Source: Xiphydria camelus (lineage: Eukaryota > Arthropoda > Insecta > Hymenoptera > Xiphydriidae). From it: a stretch of DNA of 64,000 nucleotides. Shown piece after piece: positions 43,258 through 55,299 of the stretch. A program made the position numbers and the translations under genes. Location of the stretch: NCBI GenBank assembly GCA_963678675.1, contig OY783193.1, forward strand, positions 12,076,822 to 12,140,821, written 5' to 3'. Each line of letters opens with the position of its first letter. Position 1 is the first letter of the stretch. The notes under the pieces are model-generated. The model saw only the letters and a program-made list of their open reading frames with translations. It was not told where the DNA came from and did not search any database.

Positions 43258-44326
43258 ATTGATGTTCTATGCATTTGATTGATTTTATCTTAATTATTCT
43301 TACCATTTGACTTTAATTGTTTCGGCAATGTTTGGCCTGTGATATAGTCCGTGAATTACTCTTGGTCTCTATAATCTCTGAATCACTCAATTGGCTTATG
43401 TAGGTGGTACATCACACGGCGTGAATAGCCTCCATTGCGAGTGTTGTACTCTTGCTACGTAGGCCTATACAGACTCTAGCTTGCTGGCCTATATGTAGCC
43501 TGAATATCGTGAGGCCTATATCGTTCGCAAACTAAATACCCTATATAGCCTGAATATCACGTGGCCTATATAGTCTGCAAATGGTAAGGCTTATATAGGC
43601 TGTACATTGCATGGCCTACATAGTCTGTAAATCGTGTGGCCCATATAGTCTGCAAAGCGTACGGCCTGTATAGGCTGTACATTGCATGGCCTATATAGTC
43701 TGTAAATAGTGTGACCTACATAGGCTCTACATTGCATGGCCTATATAGCCACTTTATAGACGAGCGTTACACTTCCTATATAGGCACTGTGCAGGCTGCA
43801 GCTCGGTCGGCCTATATTGCCACCTCGGAAGGCCGATGTTGCCCCTACATAGAGCCGATGAATTTTGTCAGTCGGGCATATACCGCAACGTGTCTGGTAA
43901 AAATGAATCGAGGGAATCCATCGACGTATTGTAAGTCGATCATCGCCCGCGAAGATCCAAAAATTAAATTTTGCAGCGTCCGCGCAGACATCGCGGAAAA
44001 AATCTGAACGATGAATCGCGCGTCGCCCGACGACTCCTCAAAGCCGATGGAGATGAAGAGAGAGAGACAAATAGCTTATTATCTCGCGTCGGGGCCCGGA
44101 CTCAATTTGCACCGAACGGTTTTTTGCGCCGCGCCAATTTCGAACGCCCGTTTCGAGATCAATAAGCCGAGCCCCGTTACAACCAGACAGATTGACTCGC
44201 GCGGAAAAAAGCATTACCTATTTCGCGCCTCGCCCGAGACGGGAACGCGCTGCACCTATCCGCGGTTACACGCCGCGTTGCGGTACCCGTACCGACCCTG
44301 CGGCGCGCACTGAAATACAACCCGCA

Positions 44327-44642
44327 AATTCGGTTTTCAAGCATTTTGTTTATATCGCAGATTCGAAAAATGTATCAACCCCGTGTTTTAATTTTTCATT
44401 TTCCGCCTTGCATTTACGTCGCCGTGCTGTGAGTCCTTCTCTCTCGCACTCGCAACTCGGCATAAGTGCGTCTCTCTGACGTTTCGATGACGTACAGATG
44501 TTACAGAGAGAAACGCATTTACAACTCGGCGAATAATTATTTTTCCAGATATTTTCGTTTTCGTGCGACATTGAATATGTAAGTATGCGGATTACAAATT
44601 AAATTTGAAGATATGAATATTTTTTTATTTAAAGACCGAATT
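44327..44642. mobile_element. AATTCGG-family element
   Basis: AATTCGGTTTTCAAGC at the left, TTTAAAGACCGAATT at the right, 316 bp, with TATATCGCAGATTCGAAAAA and CTCTCTCGCACTCGCAACTC inside. The cleanest stand-alone copy. Confidence 0.82.
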
Positions 44643-47465
44643 CTCTCGCAAGCAGAGATCTCGGACGCGACCTACCGGGCGGGGCGCCCGGCTCGATGCA
44701 CCGACCTCTTCGCGCCGCGTGAAGTAGAGGCGCCGTCGCGGGGAGGGAGTTCCCGCGAGCAGAGCGCACGTTCGCGCGCCCGCTGCGATGAGTTGGACTC
44801 GCGGGACTAGAGGGAAGCTCGCGCGAATACAGTTAGACGATCCAAATTCGCGACAATGAATGAGGAAGTCTGCTGCACGGTCGTGCGCGCGCGCCGCTGC
44901 TCCCTCGCTCCGCGGCCTATTTTTGGCGCGCGAATGTACCGCGGGTAAATTTACCCGGCGCGCCTACCTGCCGCCTTCTCTCTCTCTCTCTCTCTCTACC
45001 TCTCTCTCTTCGTCTCTTGTAGAATTCTATCGCCCTCACACTCGCTCGGCTGCGCGCAGCTCCGTCGCCTTCGCTTATCGTTCCTCTAGCTATTCTCGCG
45101 CGCTAAATGCGGCGCGCTCTGTCGCGAAACGCGTGGGACGGACGAAGTTTGGTTGGCGGTATCTCGGAGGGGGGAGAGACACGACGACGCGGCTGCGACA
45201 GGCGAAAGCGATGCGCGCGAGCGCTTTCGAACGATAACGTCGATCCTTCAGTTCCGCGAGCCTCGGAAGAGTCTGGAGGAAAAAGCGTCGTCGCGCGAAA
45301 ACACGCCGAAAGATCACAGGGAGACACACCCGACCTCGCCCCGAGCGGAAGATGGGACGGTGGCATTTTTTTCTTTCCGCTTCTCGCGAAGCACCTCGAC
45401 GGTCATCCGGAGGGGAGCGAGGAGCGAGTCACGAAAACCTCGAGCGCCGCCGCGGAGCGCAAGGCCCGCGTAGAAGCGAGGTCAGTGACGCAGCGCCGTT
45501 TCGCGCGGCCTACGACGTCGGGGTCAACGCCCGCGCCTCCGGATGACTTTCAGGGTCTCGCGGGAATCTCAGCGTCCTCGGGAATTTTGTCGCGAGGAGA
45601 CTCCTGCCTCGGTCATCGACGCGTGCGGCTTCCACATTCGTTGCGGTCCTCGTCGCCGTCGATTCGGACGAGCGAAAACGCGACGGCACGACGCAGACCT
45701 TCCTCCTCAACGGGATGATCTCTCACGGCTGAGAGCGGGTGTACGAATGAAATGCCGCGGGAGATGTATTCCCGATCGATATCGTCGTCGGTGAAAAGCG
45801 ATTCGCGCGCAGGTACCTTCGCTTTCGCGGCTCCGAGGCGCGGATCGCTGCAGTGTGTCAGTATTTCAGCGCCGGGCGCGAGCGAGCGAGCGCCTCCGAT
45901 AATGTATTCCCGCTGCCCGCCTATATGGAACTGCGCGCGTTCGAACGCGCGGGCCAAGAGCCGAGCGCGGCGCGCCGGGTTCGTTCCCTCGCATCGGAAA
46001 GGATCCGCGCGGCGCAGTGTGTCAGTGGAACGACTACGTCGCCAATTCGAAACCGAGCGTTCGTTCGGTGCGCGACGACCGCATTTTTGGACTCGCGTAG
46101 GTTCGCCGCCGGGCTTTTCGGGGTCGGATAGCTGGATGCGAAGCTCTCGCGGCGTTGCCGGGCAGATTAATTTCGCATGCGACTGTTCAACGGCGCGATT
46201 ATCTCCTCGTCCGTGAATTTTCAATTGGAACTGACGCGCGCAGCGCTCAGCCTCGGAGCTCGGAAGACGATCGTTCGAGCGGAAACCTCGGCGAGCGTTG
46301 AATTACCGCGTCGCGCTACAATGTATTCCGTCGGGAGGGGTTCCACGGCAGTCCTTGGAAACGGGCTCGACCTCCCGCGCGCGAGACGGTCGCCTCTCTT
46401 CCTCGTGTATCGCGCGTTCAAGTTCGCAACGTTGCGACCTCGCGCGAAATCCTCGACGGCTGATCGTGCAGACGCGAGAGGCGTGACGACGCCGCCACCG
46501 CGTGGGTACGCGCGCGCGAGTCGGGCGGAAAAACGTCAAAAAGAAGGCCGTCGCGCCGCGCCCATGTGTTACGCGTACGGCGATTCGTTTTCTTCTTCCG
46601 TTTCTTTCACGGTCTCGATTCCGAGTGACCCGCATTCTCGCGAAACCTCGCGATCGATACGGGCGGGGTGCGCTTGTAACGCGAACGATTAGGTAACGCG
46701 TGAAACGAGCGAGCGTATGTGTGTGTGTGCGTATCCGCATCCACGCTCGCCGCGAGATGTCGTCATTCTTTTCTCGGGAAGAACTCGTCGACCGAGACCT
46801 TCGGGTTCCCTTTATCATCGCGCCGCAGCCTCCGCGAAGCGCGTTACGAGTCTAAATACGAGTAGAACGGCCCACCGCGCGCAGTACAACGACCTGACCG
46901 CGTCGCTGTACGCAACGGCCGCGCTATTGCGCGCCAATGAATTTCGTAGCTCCTCGAGATCAACTACGAAGAAACCGTCGTGATGGCCTTCGATCTCGAC
47001 GAAACTCGTGAGACGAACGAACTTTTTTTCACCGCGTCGAACGTATTTGAGCGAAAAGAGACCGCCTGAAGATTCTCCCAAGACCTGCTTTAAAAGACAA
47101 AGCGAAAAATAAAAGATTGCGGATAAAAGTTATTCGATCTCGAGAGCCGAACGATGTTTCTCTTTAAACCTTTCCCCTGTGTGTGTGTGTATACGCACGA
47201 GCATCCATACACCACCTCGTCGAGATTCCATCCGCGATAAACACGCTCGCATTCCTCGAGCGCTATCGGCAGGTGCGAACGCGACGCGCAATTCGCTCGC
47301 GTAACGAAGATACGTTCGTCGCGCGGTATCCACGGCGACAGGTAGGAGATAAATACGCACTTCTATTCGTCCCACCTTCGTTGGCCTTGTTCGGTCAGTG
47401 GCTCGCCGCGCGAGATTTAGCCAAAAGCGCCGCGGTTCGCCGGATACACGTAACCGAACGAATCG

Positions 47466-47499
<34 letters not shown>

Positions 47500-47853
47500 C
47501 GAGCCGCGGGAAGGAAAGCGGCGCGAAAGAGACGAACGATCGCGCGGCGGACGCGCCGTGACTTAGATCATGGACCTTGACTGTTGTTTGTCCCCCATTC
47601 TCGCCGCGTATATGTTAAGTCGCCCGGGTTCGCGCGCGCGCGCGCGCGCCTCGGCAGTGGCCGGCCAAGGTCTTCCTCGCGAAAGACGCACGCGCGCGCG
47701 TACCTCCGGCGGAAAGGTCGTGAAACCGAACGAGCGCGCTTGGCGGACGAGGAAGTCATCGCGCCGCGTACGGCGAGCGACCTCGACCAGTCCAAGTTCG
47801 TCGTTCTCGGTTCGCGCGCGCGGGGCTCATCGTCCGGGTCGAGGTCCGAGAGG

Positions 47854-47919
<66 letters not shown>

Positions 47920-49736
47920 TCTGGATGCGCGGCGAACTCGCGGGAGTCGAGGACCTTGGCCGGTGCGAGGACTCTACTAGCGGCACGCGCGCGAGGTATC
48001 CGCTCACGTTGGACGGCGCGCGACGAACGCCCTCCTTCCTTCCCTTCTGCGGATTTCGGTGGATCGAGGAAAAAAAAATGACGGAAAAGAAGCGTCCTCG
48101 TACTCGAGGTGTCACTGACTCCCGCACGTAGGTGATCGACCTCCATCTGCTCGTCCTCCCCCCCCCCCCCTCTACCCTCAGCAGCGCTTCTCCGTGAATT
48201 CTCTCCCCTTCCCTCGCTCCAGCAGTATCGCGCGCGCGGCGGAGCCCACCACGAGCGTCCTCTCCCCTCCACTGATCGTTCTCCACCGTCAACTCCTACC
48301 GAGCATCAGTCCGCGAACGTGAGCCAATGACGTAACGCCGGTTATTCAACCTGGTTGGGCAGTGACGAAATGCCAAGGGCCGCACGCTCGCCTCCGCGAA
48401 AGTTCCCTCGATCGCGAGCGCGCGCTCGACTCGGGCGATCGATCCTTCGAATTCCCGACGGACGAGCGAGTGCGCGCGCGCGAATCTGTCCGGGAGACGG
48501 GGATTTTCGGGAGGGGAAGCCGTGGAAGTCGCGCCGCGGCGAGCGTACGAGCCGCGAGCATCTAACGCGAATCAAATGCCGCTTATAAATAGAAAGGCCG
48601 AGAGGGACTCTCGCGGTGGGAGACTCTCGGGAGTAGCGCGCGCGGATCGCGTGGCGCGTGGGCATCGACGACGCGCGCGAGCGGTGTAACCGAAAGTGTT
48701 TACTATTTGCCGGGCGTAATGCTTTCGGCACTGCTCGCTCAACGTCATCGACTTATCGGGCGCCGCTGCAGACTTTGCAATCATTCGCCGCCGCCGCTGC
48801 CGCCGCGTGAGTTCATTCACGCGATCGTTTCCCGCGCGCGTGGAGCATATGTTACCGCGCGCACGGTTTCGGTTGGATTTAGATGTAGGATCGAGCTGAA
48901 CGGATGAAATTTGCAATGGTACACGAGCTTTGTTCAATTGCAACTGTACCGTAATTATGCCGCGATCGTTGGCAGTTGTATTTATAAAAAATTGTAGCCC
49001 GAGGAAAAGGATCTAAATAAAAAAAGAAATGATTTACTCGCCGATATTACCTGCTAAATATTCATCTATTCGTAGATATATCCGTTCGAGCTGAATAAAC
49101 ACTTATTTAATTAATTGTATTGGCTTTTAAGTAGCCTCAATTAAATCGACATTTATTCATAATCGATAGACATATTTCACTCGAACTAAACGAACAACCT
49201 AACCGATTAATATCTGAGCGCATCAATGTTAAACGCGATAAGCTTATCTTCTCCACGCGAACGAGACACGCCAGCCGACGACGTCTCTCTCCTCGCTCCG
49301 AATCGACGGATCGATAATGACACGATGAAGAGAAAAAGCGACGCTCGCCGCTCCAATAAAGCGTCCATCTATCGCGGAGAATCGCGTTCTTGGAATTCGC
49401 GCTCCAGCGTCGATCAAGGCCCCGGACCGGCAAATTCCACGACCTCTGTCCTTGCCCGTCGCGAAACCCCGGCCAAAAGCGATACGCTTATATATATCGG
49501 GGTAACGGGAAGCGATTCGCCTCGTCTCCCCGCGTATGAAGACACAAAGGTAAACGAATGCCCGGTGGGCCGGATCGATCGATCGTCTCTATATATATCG
49601 TAGCTATAGCGATCACGGTTGCGGCGAATCTATATTCGAGGTCATCCGCGTCGGTACGTCGCGAATGGCGGCTCGAAAATCCCCGTCGCTCTTGTATATA
49701 CGCGAATGTAAATCTATATCATATATGTGGCTAAAC
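44643..49736. other. 5 kb CpG-rich DNA with GA microsatellites, no gene
   Basis: Contains GA tracts at about 47469-47498 and 47855-47917 (63 bp), a CT tract at about 44978-44997 and a C run at 48159-48170. The many long open frames are Arg/Ser-rich on all frames and show no domain, start context or splice structure I trust. Confidence 0.5.
47855..47917. repeat. GA microsatellite (63 bp)
   Basis: Uninterrupted GA dinucleotide run. Confidence 0.97.
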
Positions 49737-49916
49737 TTGTTCGCCAGGAAAGAAACTTGTATATATCATTATCTACCATAAGCTTTTGGCTCATGTTTGT
49801 AGAATACTTTTTTGAAGATCATATCTTTATCTACAACAAAGTCTTATATTGATGCAGGCCAAAAGTTCATAATTTGGGAGCTAATAGCGATCGAAGTTTC
49901 TTTCTTAGCGAGTAAG
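49737..49916. mobile_element. CGCCAGGAAAGAAACTT-family element, tandem copy 1
   Basis: TCGCCAGGAAAGAAACTTGT at the left and GATCGAAGTTTCTTTCTTAG at the right; AAGTCTTATATTGATGCAGG inside. Confidence 0.8.
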
Positions 49917-49923
49917 TTAAGCC

Positions 49924-50101
49924 TGGCGAGTAAACTTGAATCACTATTATCTCATTATCTGTGAGCTTTTGGCTCATGTTTTATAATACTTTTTTGAAGA
50001 TTTTATGTTCATCTACAATAAAGTCTTATATCGATGCAGGCCAAAAGTTCATAATTTGGGAGATAATAGCGATCGAAATTTCTTTCCTGGCGACTAAGCT
50101 T
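49924..50101. mobile_element. CGCCAGGAAAGAAACTT-family element, tandem copy 2
   Basis: TGGCGAGTAAACTTGAATCA at the left and GATCGAAATTTCTTTCCTGG at the right. Starts 8 bp after copy 1 ends, in the same orientation and about 90 percent alike by eye. Confidence 0.78.
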
Positions 50102-50286
50102 ATAGCCTCGACATCTGCGAGCACCGTGGGACGTCGCACAGCGTCCACGAACGCTCTCGAATGTACGAGGATCCTTCTATATTCACGGCAGGACACGGTG
50201 CCGTGATACAGGAGGATCCTGTAGAGGTCCTGGCATGCGCGGTTGCCGTCGGTGATTCCGTTATGCTTCGACTGACCGTGCGCGAA

Positions 50287-50332
<46 letters not shown>

Positions 50333-50884
50333 AGATCCTTGGACTCTCGAATGCCGAGTGCCGCTGCACGCGTATAATGGACACCACCAAGAAACGAACC
50401 GCATTACACGCGTGCTCGAGTCAGGCGCGGGTATTGGTGCGATACGACGGCGATACATACGGACGGATTGTCGCGTGCAGGTAGATATATTATACGGAGA
50501 GAGAGGAAAGGAGGGAGAGGCGGCAACGTGTGCGCTCGCGAGCACGTAGCGGTGAGTGACCTACGGCTTCCCTCATCCCTGCCCGCGAATATTCCGTGTC
50601 AACGTACTTGCTCGCGCAGTGGGAATATATATATACGTGGGATATATAACTGCACGCGCGCGCGCGTGTCACTGACCGAGCGACAAAGTAAGCCCATGTA
50701 CATATGTGTGGCTGCGTCGTGTCGCGTGCGCGTGTGCGTGCTCCTTTTGCTCGTACCGCGAGTCTTTCCCCAAGAAGGAAGGAGAAGGGCGGAAGGATGC
50801 ACACAGATCGGGCGCGGTTGGGATTTATCCGAGCGTTAAGGTCGATTTATAACATATCCGATTCGGCACAGATCCAATCCCGAG
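50102..50884. other. No gene seen; GA microsatellite
   Basis: GA tract at about 50290-50329 and short TA/CG runs. No exon recognised. Confidence 0.5.
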
Positions 50885-51040
50885 TCGAAATTTTAACACT
50901 AGTTTGAGCTTACACTTGGCGGAAGCTGATAAATCGGCCACTCGTAGTTCTAAACCAACGTTAAAGCCCTCAAATTTAACACTAATAATTCAGACCTATA
51001 CAAGTGGCCGATTTGTCCGCTTTCACCAAGTTGAGGATAA
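50885..51040. repeat. Inverted repeat with ~33-bp arms
   Basis: ACTTGGCGGAAGCTGATAAA plus TCGGCCACT at the left pairs with AGTGGCCGATTTGTCCGCTT plus TCACCAAGT at the right, around a 60-nt spacer. GTCGAAATTTTAACAC at the start relates it to the GTCGAAATTTTA family. Confidence 0.6.
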
Positions 51041-51286
51041 GGTCAGTCAAACCAAATTCTTGGAGATGATGACCAAACTGTTCAGTGAAATATGGATCCT
51101 TCATCTGTTTTCTTAAACTGATCAATTTTTGGTTAGAATGACTAAACGTTTGGTTGGAATAACTAAACATTCGGTTAGAATAATTATATTTGATTCAACT
51201 GACCAGTACTTTGGTTAGAATAACTAAACACGTCAAACTATGTAGGTGCGTTTTGTCATTTTAATCTAATTATTTTTCTCAGTGTA
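51041..51286. mobile_element. GGTTAGAATAACTAA-type element
   Basis: CTTGGAGATGATGACCAAAC then four spaced copies of TTGGTTRGAATRACTAAAC and a terminal ATTATTTTTCTCAGTG. Best example of the family's internal short repeats. Confidence 0.75.
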
Positions 51287-52077
51287 CAAATCTTGTGAAT
51301 CATTTTTTTCGTCGGTTCGCCGGACGACATCAGGTCTGAGCGTATCGGATATGTGTAGATCGACTCTTATCTTCGATGCGGTCGCGAGATTCCGACTTTT
51401 CCTTACGAGAAAAAAGGGACGACGCGAATCTCTGTTTTCGTCGTATGGCTCAATTCAATGGAAGAGTCTCTATAGCTCGATTTCTGTTTCTCCACATATC
51501 CTCCGCGTGTCGAAACGAGCCAAAAGGGTGTCGAGGTCCCGCGAGTAGAATCGCTCCCTTCGGGGTCGACGACATTCGAGGGAAGGTCGCGGCGAGAAAC
51601 TGCAGCTCGGTATGCCGTAACTGCTGCGCTCGTCTTTTTTCTGCCGCGCGTTGCGCTTCCCGAGAGAGGCTCTCGATCTCGCTCAAAGCGGGAGGAGGGA
51701 GTACAGTGACGGATGATGCGCGAGGCGTCGAAGAAAGTCGAGATTTATCGAAGCCTTATCGCCTCTCGGCTGCAGTTGCAGTCTCGAGCGGGACCTTGGT
51801 TCCGAGGTGGAAGGAACGGGGCCGCGGGTGTCTCGCTTTCGTGTGGATTAATGGGAATGTCCCTCTCGTATTCCTCGCGTTACCTCCCGCGTATTTGGAA
51901 TAGCCGAAAGGATGCCGAGGTCTCGGGTCCACGGCCCTTCGGGGACGACGAGATTAGGGGGAAGGTCGCGCGAGAAAACTGACCGAAATATCGCAACGAT
52001 CGGTTTCGACGAAGGCGCCGTGAACGATCGGCCCGGTGCAGCGGTGATTTCGCACCTCGCGCCGAGGTCGCCCGCGA
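51287..52077. other. No gene seen
   Basis: Mixed sequence. GTCGACGACATTCGAGGGAAGGT-like and GGGACGACGAGATTAGGGGGAAGGT-like segments at 51570 and 51950 are similar to each other, suggesting a degraded local duplication. Confidence 0.45.
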
Positions 52078-52432
52078 GTCGAAATTTTAGACCCACTCGT
52101 TCAGGCTTACGGTAGGTCGATTTTTCATTCTATCAAAACGCTGCGTTGAGCCTAAAATAGTCCGTTAGTGAACATTTCACCAACTTCAGATTTAGAATAG
52201 GAGCTTATAGGCGTAGTAGGCCAGTGGTAACCCGAGTCAAAATTTTACCCCACTTTGATGCTTTTAATACTCCATTCGACCTACCGTTGGCCTACACTCA
52301 GCCTACAAGCTCCTATTTTAAACCTACAGTTGGTGTTCAATAACAAACTATTTTAGGCTCAACACAGAGCTTCGATGCAATAAAAAATCGACCTACTGTA
52401 AGCCTAAACTAATAGGTCTAAAATGTCAGCCC
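52078..52432. mobile_element. GTCGAAATTTTA-family, head-to-head pair
   Basis: The right part (52232-52432) matches 30661-30861. The left part (52078-52225) is a shorter copy in the opposite orientation (CTTACGGTAGGTCGATTTTT versus AAAAAATCGACCTACTGTAAG-like at the right). Together they form a large inverted structure. Confidence 0.65.
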
Positions 52433-52944
52433 GGGAAGTCGAATAAAGTATTAAAAGCTTCACAGAGAACAGGGGTAAAATGTCTATTCGTGCGTTTTCG
52501 GCAGATCGCGCTCGGTGCGACGATTAATCTCAATTGAACGTGTTAACCGAGGGAAGGATGCTGAAAAGTGACGAGTCTTCCGCGCGGACGTCGCTCCGGA
52601 GCTACACTCCGCGCTCCGTTTAAACTCCCTGCTCATTCTCCAAATCAGCTTCGAAGATTCCGCACGATCCGCGCACATGGCGCGAACGAAATCGCGTCTC
52701 CGCTCTTCGCCGGTCCTTTGTCTCTCTGGAAACCGTCCACCTTCGGGTCTCTCTCGCGCGCGCGCGGAGGGAAAAAGAGGAACTAAACGGCGCGCAGCGG
52801 CGGTCCGACCGAGCGACCGAGAGACCGAGCGACCGTTCCACTCGCGCGCGGTGCGAAACCGACGCGAAGAGGAAACGAAACGCGAACGGCCCGCGAGAAG
52901 CTGGATGTATGGCGCGAGAAGCGCGGGGAAGGAAGACCGGGGAG

Positions 52945-53039
<95 letters not shown>

Positions 53040-53549
53040 TGGGGGGAAGAAGCACATCGCGACAGAAGAGGGGCGAGGAAGATAGAGTAAGAGAGCGCGT
53101 AAATGGGTCGGGGGCAACGACACCGCCGCGCTCAGGCTCTGAACTGAAATTTTATTAGGGACACACTCTCCTCTCTCGGACATTGCGCAAGTACCGTTTC
53201 ACCGCCGCGGCGGGATTAGGGCTCGCTCGAGCGAGGCGCGTCGGTATACACTCGCGGCGCGGGGCCGTTGGCCCTTCCGGATAATTGAATCGGTCCGGGA
53301 AAAGAAAACGGCTGCAGCCTGCGCGCGTCTTCGCAGCGCCCGAGAGAGGAGGCGTCGACCGGTCACGTTGCCGCGCGCATGTGGCGTCGCGCGATACCGT
53401 GTACGTGTGTAACGTACGAACCCGCGATCCGTCGCGGTACGGTACGAAGTGGCGCGCGCTATCCTATTAACGACGGTGAATAATGACTCGTTAGCGGGCG
53501 ATAAGATCTTCGCAGGCCGATCGACTTTCCGTTAGAATCGAAACGCCGA

Positions 53550-53585
<36 letters not shown>

Positions 53586-53926
53586 TTGGCTCGTTTCTTC
53601 TTTTCATCGTCCGTCACCGCCGTCGTCGTCGCCGCCGCCGTCTTTGCATCCGCACACATATATGTATGTATGTATCGCCGTCGGGTGCGCGGTATATATA
53701 GGCGCGATTCGCGGTAACCCGTCTTTCGGCTTTCGATGTTCGTAACGGACGACCCGTTAGCGGGGATTAAATACGTTATCGTTCTCGCCTCGTGTCGATT
53801 TTTATTGTACTTAAGAGCTCCTTTCAAACCACGGTCCGATTTCAGGAGAAACAAACGAGATGATAAAGTGGAATAAAAATCGGGCAAATGAACATATATT
53901 TCGAGATACGATAGCGTACACGGATA
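52433..53926. other. No gene seen; long GA and CGT microsatellites
   Basis: GA tract at about 52960-53035 (76 bp, uninterrupted) and CGT tract at about 53552-53585. Confidence 0.55.
52960..53035. repeat. GA microsatellite (76 bp)
   Basis: Uninterrupted AG dinucleotide run, the longest in the window. Confidence 0.97.
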
Positions 53927-54053
53927 CACGGAGAGAAGAGTATATTAATCACTGTTATTCTCTAGATAATAGATTTGCCATTTTAGGGAAAGTATTGCGT
54001 TAATTATTGCTGTACTGTAAGACAACAATCGACATACGTTTAGTGAAGATGTG

Positions 54054-54314
54054 CACTGCAAAAAAATGGAAGTGTGTTATATTTACATGTCATACTTTAC
54101 GCGTTTAAACCTTGTAGTCAAGTTTTAAACGTTTCCAGGCGTGTTAATTAATTAGAAAACACACTTTAAGCTTCTTAATTTATACACAAGATCAAAATAA
54201 CACATTTAAAGCGTGTTTCCTGATGACTCAACACACCTGGAAACGTTTAAAACTTGACTACAAGGTTTACATGCGTTGAGTGTGTAAATATATAACACAC
54301 TTCCATTTTCAGTA
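54054..54314. mobile_element. Near-complete palindromic element, ~125-bp arms (nested)
   Basis: AATGGAAGTGTGTTATATTT at the left mirrors TATATAACACACTTCCATTT at the right, and ACCTTGTAGTCAAGTTTTAA plus ACGTTTCCAGG mirrors its counterpart further in. Ends CACTGCA / TCAGTA. Confidence 0.8.
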
Positions 54315-54323
54315 TGAGGTTAA

Positions 54324-54494
54324 ACTTACTCGCCAGGAAATAAACTTCAATCGCTATTATCTCATTATCAATGAATTTTCGGCCTATATCGATATAAGAC
54401 TTTATCGTAGATAAAACCATGATTTTCAAAAACGTATTATACAAATATCAGCCAAAAGCGCATAGGTAATGAGATAATAACGATTGAAAGTTGG
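54324..54494. mobile_element. CGCCAGGAAAGAAACTT-family element (nested)
   Basis: ACTCGCCAGGAAATAAACTT at the left, AGATAATAACGATTGAAAGT at the right, TATCGATATAAGACTTTATC inside. The right tip is truncated or diverged. Confidence 0.75.
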
Positions 54495-54594
54495 TATGTC
54501 AACTGTCATCATACGGTAAAGCAATGAACGCAATACTTTCTCCAAAACGTCAAATCTAGTACAGCAATGATCAATATTAGACTCTTCTCTCCGT

Positions 54595-55299
54595 AATAAT
54601 TATAATCGCACCAAAGAACCGACCGATCAGTTCACCGCCGAGGAGCGTTATCCTTTTCGATCTTCGCGAAGGCGACGCGGTAAAAGTAGCTCAAGGAAAT
54701 CCGAGCCAGGTTGAACTCCCGCTTTTCCACGATCCGCGCGCGCGCACCACGCCCTTTCCCGTCCCGATGCAGATACAGCCTCGCGGGGCGGCCGCGCACG
54801 GGGGCGCGAGGTGAGATAAAGTAAAGATCGAAAATAATCCAGCGGCGCGCAGGTTTCGCAAGGCGTCTCGGTCCAGCGCGGAAAGCAAGGCCACCAGGTC
54901 GTAGGCACGACCCGGTTGTTGCGTCTATCGTAGTGCGAGTATAGCGATACGCGCGATCGCGACAGCGCGCTCTCCGAAACGCCTTCGGGCTTCGCCCGTC
55001 GTGTGTACGGATTCGTGTTACGTGTCTGTGCGAACTCCGCGTGACTCCGCGGTGCCCGCAAATAAACGTCCCTATGGCGAATCGATTTTTCTCCGCGCGC
55101 ACGCGAGGACAAATCGGAGCGCTCTCTCTGGCAGAAAAGGAGGAGGAGGAGGAGGAGGAAATCTTTTGGTTCCTTTCGCGCGCGCGCGTCAACGACCTCG
55201 AGTTGCGAATATCAAGTATAGATGCGTGAGATGGATGCATGAATTGATAACGATATAAGAAAAATATACATAAGGGAATGTGTCGATGAATAGAGCGTA
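54595..55299. other. No gene seen
   Basis: CpG-rich with a GGA tract at about 55139-55160. The long minus-strand open frame at 54632-55372 lacks any domain. Confidence 0.5.

Larger units (their letters stand above)
41745..43865 (+). mobile_element. Unrecognised ~2.1-kb unit: two repeat arrays flanking a two-exon mini-gene
   Basis: The left array (41745-42320) has about 11 units of 48-57 bp. Each is roughly a CGGTCAGCCTATATAGGCC-like half followed by CCTATGTAGGGGCGATATTGG. The right array (43395-43865) has about 12 units of about 32 bp built on TGGCCTATATAGTCTGTAAA. The extreme right end, read in reverse (CTCTATGTAGGGGCAACATCGG-like), resembles the left unit, so the ends are roughly inverted. 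The centre (42320-43300) is AT-rich and carries the mini-gene. I do not recognise the family. Inference: a DNA transposon or derivative with multiple subterminal transposase-binding repeats. Confidence 0.65.
53927..54594. mobile_element. ACGGAGAGAAGAG-family element with two nested elements
   Basis: ACACGGAGAGAAGAGTATAT at the left and AGACTCTTCTCTCCGT at the right. The interior is split by 54054-54314 and 54324-54494. Removing them leaves a structure like 8682-8998. Confidence 0.82.

Noticed and set aside
43395..43865. Right repeat array as a CRISPR array
   Set aside because: Eukaryotic context, no constant repeat with unique spacers, units vary throughout, no cas genes.
47855..47917. Reading frames through GA tracts (Arg-Glu or Ser-Leu repeats)
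   Set aside because: Long open frames arise automatically from dinucleotide repeats lacking stops.
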